Part shown: in pieces, positions 1-8,854 of the stretch | Numbering within the stretch: the stretch's first letter is position 1 | How the letters are laid out: every line of letters begins with the position of its first letter | Assembly (NCBI GenBank): GCA_001708385.1 | Contig: CP012388.1 | Span: forward strand, 3,162,001 to 3,226,000 | Direction: 5' to 3' | Source: Flavobacterium psychrophilum | GTDB taxonomy: Bacteria > Bacteroidota > Bacteroidia > Flavobacteriales > Flavobacteriaceae | Length of the DNA: 64,000 nt | Made by a program: the position numbers and the translations under genes | The notes under the pieces: generated by a model | Seen by the model: only the letters and a program-made list of their open reading frames with translations | The model's database searches: none | What the model was told of the DNA's origin: nothing

Positions 1-363
1 TTTTTATTTTCTGTATGGCTTCCGTCTTCTGCGCAGATAGGCGAAAATTTCAAAATCGGTTACTGGGGACTAGGGGTTGTTATTCATTCCAATACAGTTA
101 TTGGCGATAACGTAACTATTGCTCAAAATGTAACTATTGGAAGAAATTTTGGAGATAAGCGTGTACCTGTTGTTGGAGATAACGTATATATTGGAACGGG
201 TTCAGTTATTTTTGGAGAGATAAAAATCGGTAACAATGTTATAGTGGGCTCAAATTCGCTTATTAATAAAGATATCCCGGATAATTGTACAGCCGTAGGA
301 AACCCGATGAAGATCATTCAGCAAAATCGATCGGTCAAATATTATGAAATTGACCAGTTGTAA
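1..363 (+). CDS. Serine O-acetyltransferase-like hexapeptide acyltransferase (5' truncated)
   Basis: The reading frame is open from the first base of the window and stops at 361-363, so the N-terminus is missing. The visible 120 residues form a left-handed beta-helix of hexapeptide repeats (IGENFKIG, VIGDNVTIAQNVTIG, VIVGSNSLI). They end in the AVGNPMKII tail typical of serine acetyltransferase and colanic or capsule acetyltransferases. The gene lies 41 bp before the heparinase-like gene on the same strand. An O- or N-acetyltransferase acting on a polysaccharide sugar or its precursor is the likely role. Cysteine biosynthesis (CysE proper) is less likely in this context. Confidence 0.8.
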   Translation, partial: FLFSVWLPSSAQIGENFKIGYWGLGVVIHSNTVIGDNVTIAQNVTIGRNFGDKRVPVVGDNVYIGTGSVIFGEIKIGNNVIVGSNSLINKDIPDNCTAVGNPMKIIQQNRSVKYYEIDQL

Positions 364-404
364 TTTTTTGTGCTATACATATATTAATTCCAAAATAACA
401 CAAT

Positions 405-2288
405 TTGAATAAGTTAGTGCAGGTTATACAGCTTTTAAAAAACATGGGACCACGGTATGTGGCTTACCGTGTTTTTCATGAACTGGAAAAAAGACTGGGA
501 GTACTTAAACGAAAGCATAAGGCGAGTCCTGCTTCAAAAAACTTTATATTACTGTCAGACTGGCGTAATTTAAACTCAAGGTTTCTTGTCGGCGCTAAGG
601 AAGAAATTGGATTTCCTAAGTATCAGGATGAAAATCTAGAGCAGGCGTCTCAGAAAATACTAAATGGGGAAATACGATTTTTTAGTCATGAATGGATAAA
701 ACTAGGAAAGGATTATGACTGGATTACTAATCCTGATAATGGATTTAAGTATGACATTTCTAAGCACTGGTCTGAAATACCCGATCTTTCAGTAGAAGCT
801 GGTGACATAAAATATGTGTGGGAAAAGTCCAGATTTTCCTATTTACTTTCAATAATAAGAAGTGATTATCATTTTAATGAAGATCATTCGGAATATGTGT
901 TTTCAGAAATTGAAAGCTGGATTGACAGCAATACCGTAAATCAAGGGCCAAATTGGAGATGTAGCCAAGAGATATCACTTAGGGTATTAAACTGGTGTTA
1001 TGCTATTCACTATTATAAAAACTCTAAGGCGTTTACACAGCAACGTTGGGAAAAGATACAGAATACAATTTACTGGTCGTTGGATCATGTTTACAGACAT
1101 ATTAACTTTTCGAGAATTGCGGTAAGAAATAATCACGCTATTACAGAGACGCTTTTACTTTCTTTAAGTAATATTTTGTTTCCGTATATACCTGAAACTA
1201 AAATATGGGCAAAAAGAGGTTCTAGATGGTTTGAACAGGAAATTGGTTACCAAGTGTACAGAGACGGTACATTTTTACAGTTTTCAATGAATTACCATAG
1301 GGTTGTTGTTCAGCTGTTGTCTTTAGGGATTACTGTTAAAGAATTAAATGGTGAAAGATTCTCGGATGTGGTTTATGACAGAGCTTACAAATCCTTAGAT
1401 TTTCTTTACCAATGTCTTGAGGAAAAAAACGGACACCTTCCAAACTATGGATCTAACGATGGAGCGTTGTTCTTTCCTTTGTCATCGACAGATTACAGGG
1501 ATTACAGGCCCCAGCTTAATACATTGCACAAAATATTAACAGGAACACATCTTTACAACGAAGAAACTATACGGGAAGATTCTAAATGGGTATGTGGCAA
1601 CCTGGAAGTAAATCCTGATCGCAAATCTAGTTTACGGAAACATTTTGGTTTTAAATCATACCCCGTAGGAGGGTTCTATATACTTAGGGAAAGTAATTCT
1701 TTTACTTTCATACGATGTGGTAATCATAAAGACAGACCAGCTCATGCAGACAATCTTCATGTTGATATTTGGGTAGATGGTCAAAATGTATTACGCGATT
1801 CTGGGACATATAAGTATAATACTAATAAGGAATTCCAGGATTATTTTACGGGTACATTGTCGCATAATACTGTTGTTGTAGGGGATCATTCGCAAATGCT
1901 GAAAGGTAGCCGCTTTATATGGTATTATTGGTCGCAGGCTTTGAGTGCAAGGTGGACAGAAACAGATGATACTTATGTATTTGAAGGTGAGATAAGCGTG
2001 TTTCGGTTTCTGAATCCTAAAGCAAGACACAAAAGGATAGTAGTCAAGTTAAAAGGTAAAAACGTTTGGACTGTGAAAGATGAAGTTTCTGGTTTAATGG
2101 CTGTTGATAAAAAGCAAATATGGCATCATGATGATTATCCGGTTACATTTACAGCCATCGCGGATTCGTTAGGTGCAATGGTGCAACATACAAATTCATA
2201 TAATTCAGAATATTATGGATATAAGAAAGAGGGATCAGCTACTTCTTTTGCCTTTAAAAATGAAATAGAAACACAAATAGAAATTTAG
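405..2288 (+). CDS. Heparinase II/III family protein of the polysaccharide locus
   Basis: This 627-residue protein has the usual two-part layout: an alpha-helical toroid domain (about residues 80-380) and a C-terminal beta-sandwich (about 400-600). The sandwich carries the conserved HADNLH stretch near residue 446 and DSGTYKYN nearby. Relatives are polysaccharide lyases or uronyl-modifying enzymes found in capsule and O-antigen clusters. No signal peptide is visible, since the N-terminus is charged, so it probably acts inside the cell or at the inner membrane. The start used is TTG at 405; the next in-frame ATG is at 444 and would remove 13 residues that resemble the usual start of this subfamily. 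Only 4 bp separate it from the glycosyltransferase, so they are probably one operon. The substrate is unknown. Confidence 0.82.
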   Translation: MNKLVQVIQLLKNMGPRYVAYRVFHELEKRLGVLKRKHKASPASKNFILLSDWRNLNSRFLVGAKEEIGFPKYQDENLEQASQKILNGEIRFFSHEWIKLGKDYDWITNPDNGFKYDISKHWSEIPDLSVEAGDIKYVWEKSRFSYLLSIIRSDYHFNEDHSEYVFSEIESWIDSNTVNQGPNWRCSQEISLRVLNWCYAIHYYKNSKAFTQQRWEKIQNTIYWSLDHVYRHINFSRIAVRNNHAITETLLLSLSNILFPYIPETKIWAKRGSRWFEQEIGYQVYRDGTFLQFSMNYHRVVVQLLSLGITVKELNGERFSDVVYDRAYKSLDFLYQCLEEKNGHLPNYGSNDGALFFPLSSTDYRDYRPQLNTLHKILTGTHLYNEETIREDSKWVCGNLEVNPDRKSSLRKHFGFKSYPVGGFYILRESNSFTFIRCGNHKDRPAHADNLHVDIWVDGQNVLRDSGTYKYNTNKEFQDYFTGTLSHNTVVVGDHSQMLKGSRFIWYYWSQALSARWTETDDTYVFEGEISVFRFLNPKARHKRIVVKLKGKNVWTVKDEVSGLMAVDKKQIWHHDDYPVTFTAIADSLGAMVQHTNSYNSEYYGYKKEGSATSFAFKNEIETQIEI

Positions 2289-2292
2289 GTAT

Positions 2293-3525
2293 ATGAAAAT
2301 ACTGTTATTACATCAATATTTTCTGGAAGAAGATGATGCGGGTGGATCAAGGTGGAACGAGATCTCTAAAAGTTGGACAGATGCAGGTCACGAAGTAACT
2401 GTGATAGCAGGTATGATGCATGCTAATGGTAGTAGTAAAAGAGATGAATATAAAGGAAAGTATTTTGTAAGAAAAAATCAAGGAAAAGTGAATGTGCATC
2501 GGGTACATGTTTCCGAATCTTATAATAGCGGTTTTTTGGGGAGGCTTTGGGGGTATTTTTCATTCATGTTTTCTTCATTTTGGGCAGGCGTGTTTAAAAT
2601 TAAAGGCAAATATGATGTTATAATTGTAACTTCACCACCGCTATTTGTAGGGGGTAGTGGTTATTTTATTTCACTATTTAAACGAATTCCTATGGTTTTT
2701 GAGATAAGGGATTTATGGCCGGAATCAGCAATTGATACCGGTGTTTTAACCAATAAACTAATTATTAAGCTGGCATACGGCTTTGAAAATTTTATTTATA
2801 AAAAAGCAAAGCTTATAAACGTGCTTACTCCTGCTTTTTACAATACTTTGATTGAAAAGAAAAACGTAAACAAGAATAAGCTTATAATGATACCAAATGC
2901 GTCTGATTTTTCATTATCTGAAGAAGTAAGACAAAATTTTGATAGGGATAAGTTTCGTGAAGAACACGATTTTGGTGATCATTTCGTTATTACATACGTT
3001 GGTGCGCATGGAGTGGCAAATCATCTTGAACAAATACTCGAAGCTGGAAAGGCATTAGAGGATACAAAAGTATTGTTTCTGCTAATTGGCCAGGGTATGA
3101 GAAAAGAAAGCTTAAAGTCGTTGGCAGCAGAAATGGGAGTTGTTAATGTGCGGTTTATAGACCCAGTGGCTAAAAAGGACGTTTTTAAATATATCATAGC
3201 GTCTGATATGGGAATTTCTGTTTTAAAGAGAGTGGATACTTTTAAAACAGTTTATTCTAATAAGACATTTGACTATTTTTCTTGTAAAACCCCCGTGCTT
3301 ATGGGTATAGATGGTATTTCAAAAGAACTAGTTGAGGAAGCAAAAGCAGGAAGCTATATAGAACCCGAAAACATTTCAGAATATAATAGGATAATTAGAG
3401 GATATATTAATGATCCCGAACGGATAAGGACTGAAGGTGAAAATGGTTACCTTTATGCAAAGCTGAATTTTGACAGGCAAGTGCTTTCCGATAGATATTT
3501 AGAGAGTATTAAGCAAATTATTTAA
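2293..3525 (+). CDS. Glycosyltransferase family 4 (WbuB-like)
   Basis: This 410-residue GT-B fold enzyme has an N-terminal acceptor domain beginning MKILLLHQYF and containing a GGSRWNE loop. Its C-terminal Rossmann domain (about 215-385) contains ITYVGAHG and FDYFSCKTPVLMG, where family-4 enzymes bind the sugar nucleotide. A retaining transfer of a sugar from a nucleotide donor to a lipid-linked intermediate at the cytoplasmic membrane face is expected. WbuB-like enzymes commonly neighbour PglC-type transferases and add the second sugar, which fits the order here. It starts 4 bp after the heparinase-like gene and ends 3 bp before the phosphoglycosyl transferase. Donor and acceptor sugars cannot be read from sequence. 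Confidence 0.87.
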   Translation: MKILLLHQYFLEEDDAGGSRWNEISKSWTDAGHEVTVIAGMMHANGSSKRDEYKGKYFVRKNQGKVNVHRVHVSESYNSGFLGRLWGYFSFMFSSFWAGVFKIKGKYDVIIVTSPPLFVGGSGYFISLFKRIPMVFEIRDLWPESAIDTGVLTNKLIIKLAYGFENFIYKKAKLINVLTPAFYNTLIEKKNVNKNKLIMIPNASDFSLSEEVRQNFDRDKFREEHDFGDHFVITYVGAHGVANHLEQILEAGKALEDTKVLFLLIGQGMRKESLKSLAAEMGVVNVRFIDPVAKKDVFKYIIASDMGISVLKRVDTFKTVYSNKTFDYFSCKTPVLMGIDGISKELVEEAKAGSYIEPENISEYNRIIRGYINDPERIRTEGENGYLYAKLNFDRQVLSDRYLESIKQII

Positions 3526-3528
3526 TCA

Positions 3529-4134
3529 ATGATATATAAAAATAGTGTTAAGCGCCTATTTGATTTTTTTTCTGCTATTATAGGGTTACTGTTATTAAGC
3601 CCTATTTTTATTACAGTTTGTCTATGCCTCTTTATTGCAAATAGTGGAAAACCATTTTTCTTTCAAAAAAGGCCTGGAAAAGGGGAAAGGATTTTTAGTA
3701 TTATTAAATTTAAAACCATGACAGATCGCAAAGATGCCCAAGGTAATTTATTGCCGGATTCGGATCGTCTTACTTCGGTAGGATCATTTGTCAGAAAAAC
3801 ATCTTTGGATGAAATTCCCCAATTAATAAATGTTATCAAGGGAGACATGAGCTTAATTGGCCCAAGGCCCCTATTGCCACAATACCTGCCTTTATATGAC
3901 AATTTTCAAAAAAGGCGACACGAAATTAAGCCGGGTATAACCGGCTGGGCTCAGGTAAATGGAAGAAATGCTATAAGCTGGCAGCAAAAATTTGAGTATG
4001 ATGTATGGTACGTAGATAATGTTTCATTGGTATTGGATTTGAAAATTATATTTTTAACGATAAAAAAGGTGTTTAAGTCAGAAGGTATCAGTTCAACAAC
4101 TTCTGCTACGATGGAGGCTTTTAAAGGAAATTAA
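3529..4134 (+). CDS. Small monotopic phosphoglycosyl transferase (PglC-like sugar transferase)
   Basis: At 201 residues this matches the minimal catalytic unit of the bacterial sugar transferase family, without the WbaP/WcaJ N-terminal membrane bundle. A re-entrant hydrophobic helix (about 12-35) is followed by FQKRPGKG, KFKTM and the catalytic Asp-Glu dyad in SLDEIPQ (D94-E95). Next come SLIGPRP and PGITGWAQVNGRN. The family moves a sugar phosphate from a UDP-sugar to undecaprenyl phosphate and so starts each glycan unit. The flanking PglD-, PglE- and PglF-like genes suggest that the sugar is a UDP-bacillosamine-type derivative. It is packed tightly between the glycosyltransferase and the acetyltransferase. 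Confidence 0.9.
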   Translation: MIYKNSVKRLFDFFSAIIGLLLLSPIFITVCLCLFIANSGKPFFFQKRPGKGERIFSIIKFKTMTDRKDAQGNLLPDSDRLTSVGSFVRKTSLDEIPQLINVIKGDMSLIGPRPLLPQYLPLYDNFQKRRHEIKPGITGWAQVNGRNAISWQQKFEYDVWYVDNVSLVLDLKIIFLTIKKVFKSEGISSTTSATMEAFKGN

Positions 4135-4135
4135 T

Positions 4136-4741
4136 ATGTTTTTATACGGCGCGAGCGGACATAGTAAAGTCATTATAGAGATAATCAGAGCCGTTGGAGA
4201 GACAACCATCGATGCTCTGTATGATGATAATCCTAAATATACAGATATTCTGGGTGTGCCTGTAAATAATGATGCGTCATTTTTACAAAACGGAAATAGA
4301 TGCATAATTTCAATAGGGAATAATAGAGTAAGGCAAAAAATCGCCATGAAAATAGACGCAAACTTTGTGTCAGCAATCCATCCTAATGCTGTTGTAGCTC
4401 CGTCCTCAACTATAAGTGCGGGTACAGTTGTTATGGCAGGTGCTGTAATAAATGCAGATGCATTTGTGGGAACACATTGTATCGTTAATACAGCATCGGT
4501 AATAGAACATGATTGTGTTTTAGGTGACTATGTACATATATCCCCTAATGCTGCATTGGCAGGTAACGTGATCGTAGGCGAAGGTACTCATGTAGGTATT
4601 GGAGCATGTGTGATTCAGGGTGTCAGTGTTGGGAAATGGGTTACCGTAGGTGCAGGGTGTGTTGTAATAGATGATATACCTGATTATGCTGTCGTTGTTG
4701 GTAATCCCGGAAGGATAATAAAATTTAATGAAATTGGATAA
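4136..4741 (+). CDS. PglD/NeuD-like sugar O/N-acetyltransferase
   Basis: This 201-residue protein has the PglD/NeuD layout. An N-terminal Rossmann-like sugar-nucleotide domain (MFLYGASGHSKVI, about residues 1-75) is followed by a hexapeptide left-handed beta-helix. The helix contains VIEHDCVLGDYVHISPNAALAG, with a histidine at the active-site position near residue 124, and the protein ends in VVGNPGRII. PglD acetylates the C4 amine of a UDP-4-amino sugar using acetyl-CoA. The aminotransferase downstream and the PglC-like enzyme upstream fit this role. The gene starts one base after the previous stop codon. Confidence 0.85.
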   Translation: MFLYGASGHSKVIIEIIRAVGETTIDALYDDNPKYTDILGVPVNNDASFLQNGNRCIISIGNNRVRQKIAMKIDANFVSAIHPNAVVAPSSTISAGTVVMAGAVINADAFVGTHCIVNTASVIEHDCVLGDYVHISPNAALAGNVIVGEGTHVGIGACVIQGVSVGKWVTVGAGCVVIDDIPDYAVVVGNPGRIIKFNEIG

Positions 4742-4800
4742 AGTTTAGTGTTTTTAGTTATTTTTAAGACAAAAACATTACAATACTTTTCTGATTAAAC

Positions 4801-4808
4801 TACATTTG
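4801..4808 (+). promoter_or_regulatory. Promoter -7 box (TAnnTTTG type) before the PglE-like gene
   Basis: TACATTTG lies 19 bases before the ATG at 4828, in the 86-bp gap after the acetyltransferase. It matches the Bacteroidota -7 consensus. No clear TTTG was seen at the -33 position, so strength is uncertain. It suggests that the last two biosynthesis genes can be transcribed separately. Confidence 0.4.
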
Positions 4809-4827
4809 TATACTAATTTTTGAATTA

Positions 4828-5970
4828 ATGAGTAATAGTAAGATATGGCTTTCTTCGCCGCACATGGGAGGAAACGAGTTAAAGTTTATAAATGAAGCAT
4901 TTGATGCCAACTGGGTGGCGCCTTTGGGTCCGAATGTTGATGGCTTTGAAGCTGATCTGGAAACATATCTTGGAGATGAGGTTAATGTAGGGGCGTTAAG
5001 TTCAGGTACTGCTGCCCTCCATTTAGGATTGATATTACTTGGAGTACAACCAGGAGACGAGGTGCTTTGTCAGAGCATGACCTTTTCTGCATCGGCAAAT
5101 CCTATAATGTATTTAGGAGCAACTCCAATATTTGTTGATAGCGAGAAAGAAACGTGGAATCTTTGTCCTAATGCATTGGAAGATGCAATTAAAGACCGAA
5201 TAAATAAAGGGAAACAGCCTAAGGCTATTATAGCGGTACATTTATATGGTATGCCTTATAAGGCAGATGCAATAAAGCAAATTTCTGAAAAATATGGTAT
5301 CCCTGTACTGGAAGATAGTGCAGAAGCTTTGGGAAGTACATATAAAGGCCAAAAATGTGGTACTTTTGGCGATATAGGTGTTTTGTCCTTTAACGGTAAT
5401 AAAATTATAACGACTTCAGGTGGCGGAGCTATTGTATGTAAAAATAAAGAGCTAAAAAATAAGGCTGTTTTTCTATCTACCCAAGCAAGAGATAATGCAC
5501 CTCATTATCAGCATAGTGAAGTTGGCTATAATTATAGGATGAGTAACATTTGTGCTGGTATAGGCAGAGGGCAAATGGAGGTTTTGGATAAGCATATTGG
5601 TCTAAGAAGAAGAATGCATGGGTTTTACAATGATTTGTTTAAAGATCATGATGGGATAACCCTTTTTAAAGAAGCTAACGATGATTACTTTTCCAATCAT
5701 TGGCTTAGTGCAGCTATTTTTAACCCTGAATACTCAAATGGTATAACAAGAGAAGATGTAAGGCTGGTATTGGATAAAAATAATGTAGAATCCAGGCCCT
5801 TATGGAAACCAATGCATATGCAGCCGGTTTTTCAGTCATTCCCATACTACGGTGCAAATGTCGCTGAAAATCTTTTTAGAGATGGGTTGTGTCTTCCTTC
5901 CGGGTCTAACCTAAATGATCAGGATAGGTCAAGAATAACCGATGCTTTTAAAGAGTCAGGTTTGCTTTAA
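4828..5970 (+). CDS. DegT/DnrJ/EryC1 family sugar aminotransferase (PglE-like)
   Basis: This 380-residue PLP-dependent aminotransferase of fold type I contains ALSSGTAALHLGL for phosphate binding. It also has the loop VLEDSAEALGS and the Schiff-base lysine in SFNGNKI (K192), followed by TSGGGA. Family members place an amino group at C4 of a UDP-4-keto-6-deoxy sugar using glutamate. The membrane dehydratase directly downstream would make that keto sugar, and the PglD-like protein upstream would acetylate the amine. Together they give a UDP-di-N-acetyl-bacillosamine-type route. The exact stereochemistry of the product cannot be seen. Confidence 0.88.
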   Translation: MSNSKIWLSSPHMGGNELKFINEAFDANWVAPLGPNVDGFEADLETYLGDEVNVGALSSGTAALHLGLILLGVQPGDEVLCQSMTFSASANPIMYLGATPIFVDSEKETWNLCPNALEDAIKDRINKGKQPKAIIAVHLYGMPYKADAIKQISEKYGIPVLEDSAEALGSTYKGQKCGTFGDIGVLSFNGNKIITTSGGGAIVCKNKELKNKAVFLSTQARDNAPHYQHSEVGYNYRMSNICAGIGRGQMEVLDKHIGLRRRMHGFYNDLFKDHDGITLFKEANDDYFSNHWLSAAIFNPEYSNGITREDVRLVLDKNNVESRPLWKPMHMQPVFQSFPYYGANVAENLFRDGLCLPSGSNLNDQDRSRITDAFKESGLL

Positions 5971-5986
5971 TATAAATATTTTTTAA

Positions 5987-7936
5987 GTGGCTAAAGGAAA
6001 TAAAATAAATACAGGTAAGATATACGAATCGCTGCACAATCTAGGATATTTGCCAAGGTGGATTATATTGCTGCTGGATGTGTTTGTTATCTCGATGACA
6101 GGTTTGTTCTCCTATATGATTATATATCGTACGGGTATCCTATATGTAAAACCTGCTGTCTACAGCATTAGTATTCCGGTTTATCTTTTTACGAGTATAC
6201 TTTCCTTTAGGGCATTCAGGACTTACGCAGGAATTATAAGACACTCTTCTTACATAGATGCAGTGAAAATCTTTTTTGCACAATTTACTACCGCATTTCT
6301 ATTATTAGCAATCAACAGTTTTTACTGGAGCGTCACTGATCATTTACTATTCTTAAATATAGGAATACTTATCAATGCGGTATTTTCTTTTAGCTGTCTG
6401 TTTCTTTACAGGGTTTTAGTAAAGCAGGTTTTTGAAAATTATTTTAATAACAATCAGTCAACTAAATTAGTACGGTCTATAATTTATGGGTCAGATGCGA
6501 ATGCGATAGCTGTTGCCAACGCACTTAAATCTGAAATCCCTGCAAGATTTAAAATTGTAGGTTTTATAGATAAGTCAAGCCATAATAAATCAAAGATGAT
6601 ATTAGGGCTGCCCATATTGCAGCACAAAAAGAGAGTTTCAGTATTAATGAGGATATTTAATGCGGAGGCTCTTGTAATCGCTGATAAAAGTCTTTCTAAA
6701 GAGGACAAATTACTAATTGTAGATGAATGCCTTGAGTTTAACTACAAGGTTTATACCGTTCCATTAATTTCAGACTGGGAAGACCAGAAGGAAATTTCTA
6801 AAAAAGTCAAAAATTTCCAAATTCAGGATTTACTGGAGAGAAAACCAATAGTGTTGGATAATAAATCGATATCTGGCCAGGTTAAAGGTAAAACCGTATT
6901 GATTACGGGTGCGGCAGGCTCTATCGGAAGTGAGATTGTTAGACAGGTAATACAGTTTGGTCCAAAAAATATTATAATGCTGGATCAGGCGGAAACGCCA
7001 TTGCATCATCTCGGGCTGGAAATATCAGGATTAAAAGATAGTTCAAGTATATGCAGTGTTATTTCCGATGTCAGGGACAGGAAGGCGTTAGATGCCGTTT
7101 TTGATAGATTCAGGCCGCAGGTTGTTTATCATGCCGCAGCTTACAAGCATGTGCCACTTATGGAAGAAAACCCTTCGCAAGCCATTTTTGTAAATGTACT
7201 TGGAACTAAAAATGTGGCTGAGCTCGCCTTGAAGTATAATGTTGATAGTTTTGTAATGGTTTCAACTGATAAAGCTGTGAATCCAAGCAATGTTATGGGC
7301 GCGAGCAAGCGTATTGCTGAAAAGTACGTACAGGCATTACATAATAATGAAGTCCTTCTTAAAAATAATTCGGCAACCAAGTTTATTACAACTCGTTTTG
7401 GAAATGTTTTGGGATCTAATGGTTCTGTAGTACCACTATTTACAAAACAGATAGAGGCAGGAGGACCGATAACGCTGACTCATCCTGATATAATACGTTA
7501 TTTTATGACAATACCAGAGGCTTGTCAGCTTGTTCTTGAAGCTGGTGCCATGGGAAAAGGGGGGGAGATTTATATTTTTGATATGGGTAAACCTGTTAAG
7601 ATTATCGATCTTGCTAAAAAGATGATCATGCTCGCAGGTTTTGCGCCTTACAAGGATATAAATATAGAAATCGTGGGCTTGAGGCCGGGAGAAAAGTTGT
7701 ACGAAGAGCTTTTGAACGATACCTCTAAAACACTTCCTACCCATCATGAAAAAATCATGATTGCACAGGAGAGTTATGATGATTTTACTTTACTAACTTC
7801 ATTGCTGGAAGATCTTATTACTGCCGCAGGTGGTTACTCGCGTGAAGAAGTAGTATTGAAGATGAAAGAAATTGTGCCGGAATTCAAAAGTATGAACTCT
7901 GAATTTCAGCTACTGGATAAGGCTGCGGGATTGTAA
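5987..7936 (+). CDS. Membrane nucleotide-sugar 4,6-dehydratase/epimerase (PglF/CapD/WbpM-like)
   Basis: This 649-residue protein has four predicted N-terminal transmembrane helices (about 20-145), a CoA-binding-like region (about 155-280) and a C-terminal extended SDR domain. The SDR domain carries the nucleotide motif TGAAGSIGSE (about residue 307), then YHAAAYKHVPLMEENP, STDKAVNPSNVMGASKR and LRPGEKLYEELL. Proteins of this layout dehydrate UDP-GlcNAc to the 4-keto-6-deoxy sugar at the membrane. A GTG start 16 bp after the aminotransferase stop gives the full membrane domain. A related role as a UDP-sugar C5 epimerase is possible, but the neighbours favour the PglF-type reaction. Confidence 0.88.
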   Translation: MAKGNKINTGKIYESLHNLGYLPRWIILLLDVFVISMTGLFSYMIIYRTGILYVKPAVYSISIPVYLFTSILSFRAFRTYAGIIRHSSYIDAVKIFFAQFTTAFLLLAINSFYWSVTDHLLFLNIGILINAVFSFSCLFLYRVLVKQVFENYFNNNQSTKLVRSIIYGSDANAIAVANALKSEIPARFKIVGFIDKSSHNKSKMILGLPILQHKKRVSVLMRIFNAEALVIADKSLSKEDKLLIVDECLEFNYKVYTVPLISDWEDQKEISKKVKNFQIQDLLERKPIVLDNKSISGQVKGKTVLITGAAGSIGSEIVRQVIQFGPKNIIMLDQAETPLHHLGLEISGLKDSSSICSVISDVRDRKALDAVFDRFRPQVVYHAAAYKHVPLMEENPSQAIFVNVLGTKNVAELALKYNVDSFVMVSTDKAVNPSNVMGASKRIAEKYVQALHNNEVLLKNNSATKFITTRFGNVLGSNGSVVPLFTKQIEAGGPITLTHPDIIRYFMTIPEACQLVLEAGAMGKGGEIYIFDMGKPVKIIDLAKKMIMLAGFAPYKDINIEIVGLRPGEKLYEELLNDTSKTLPTHHEKIMIAQESYDDFTLLTSLLEDLITAAGGYSREEVVLKMKEIVPEFKSMNSEFQLLDKAAGL

Positions 7937-8030
7937 TTTCTTAAAACACCTATCATATTGTTCTGTCATATCAATTTGATTATGCATATTTATTTGTCAT
8001 AATTTTATGATAGTAATAATGATAAAAAAT

Positions 8031-8038
8031 TATCTTTG
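8031..8038 (+). promoter_or_regulatory. Promoter -7 box before the export operon
   Basis: TATCTTTG lies 37 bases before the ATG at 8076 and matches TAnnTTTG. Upstream, at about 7998-8011, is a short inverted repeat (TCATAA-N2-TTATGA) that could bind a regulator. The 130-bp gap and this box suggest that the Wza and Wzc genes are transcribed separately from the sugar-biosynthesis genes. Confidence 0.45.
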
Positions 8039-8075
8039 CGCTTAAATTTTCACCTTTATAGGTTAATTGGAATAT

Positions 8076-8852
8076 ATGATAAGGAAAGCACTATTATTTT
8101 TTATTACCGTCTCGTTATTTTGCTCTTGTGCATCAAGGAAAAAAATCGTTTATTTTCAAAACATTTCTAACACTTCAGAAAGTTCGGCAGTTAATTATGA
8201 GCCAAGTTTGAAAGCAGACGATTTATTGCTTATTATTGTTTCTGCTTCAGATCCTGAGTCAGTAAAAGATTTTAACCTTCCGCTTGTGGGGGTTATGAAC
8301 TCGTCAGGATCTAATATGAATGTTGTTTCGTCACAACAACAATATCAAACCTATCTTGTTGATAATAGTGGTAATATACAATTTCCGGTTTTAGGTACCC
8401 TGAAACTTGGTGGACTTACACGTGCAGAAGCAATCAATAAGCTTAATGCAGAACTTAAGAAATATGTGAATGATGCTATTGTTAACATGAGGATACTTAA
8501 TTTTAAAGTGTCGTTACTTGGTGAAGTTACGAGAGCAGGTTCTTACAATATCAACACAGAAAGAGTATCACTGCCTGAAGCTCTTGCAATGGCCGGTGAT
8601 ATGACTATATATGGCGATAGGAGCAGGGTTCTTATTATCAGGGAGGCAAACGGAAAGAAAACGCATAATTTTGTTGATATGACAAAGGCAGATTTTATCA
8701 ATTCGCCTTTTTACTATCTTACACAAAATGATATAGTTTATGTTGAACCCAACAAAACAAGGATTAACTCATCTGTGGTAGGTCCTAATATAACTGTAGC
8801 TATATCCGGAATCTCATTATTAATTACCATTATCGCCCTAGCAACACGTTAA
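8076..8852 (+). CDS. Polysaccharide export outer-membrane lipoprotein (Wza/BexD family)
   Basis: This 258-residue protein has a lipoprotein signal ending FCSC, with cysteine near residue 18, and a poly_export domain (DDLLLIIVSASDPES, about 50-140). A SLBB-type segment follows (VSLLGEVTRAGSYN, about 150-200), and there is a hydrophobic C-terminal helix (ISGISLLITIIALATR). Wza-type proteins form the outer-membrane exit channel for capsule or exopolysaccharide and work with the Wzc-type co-polymerase, whose gene follows 2 bp later. ATG at 8076 is preferred over the TTG at 8067 because it gives a normal lipoprotein leader. Confidence 0.9.
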   Translation: MIRKALLFFITVSLFCSCASRKKIVYFQNISNTSESSAVNYEPSLKADDLLLIIVSASDPESVKDFNLPLVGVMNSSGSNMNVVSSQQQYQTYLVDNSGNIQFPVLGTLKLGGLTRAEAINKLNAELKKYVNDAIVNMRILNFKVSLLGEVTRAGSYNINTERVSLPEALAMAGDMTIYGDRSRVLIIREANGKKTHNFVDMTKADFINSPFYYLTQNDIVYVEPNKTRINSSVVGPNITVAISGISLLITIIALATR

Positions 8853-8854
8853 AA

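Noticed and set aside
405..2288. The heparinase-like gene as part of a catabolic polysaccharide utilisation locus
   Set aside because: No SusC/SusD, no signal peptide and tight coupling to glycosyltransferase and export genes all point to synthesis.
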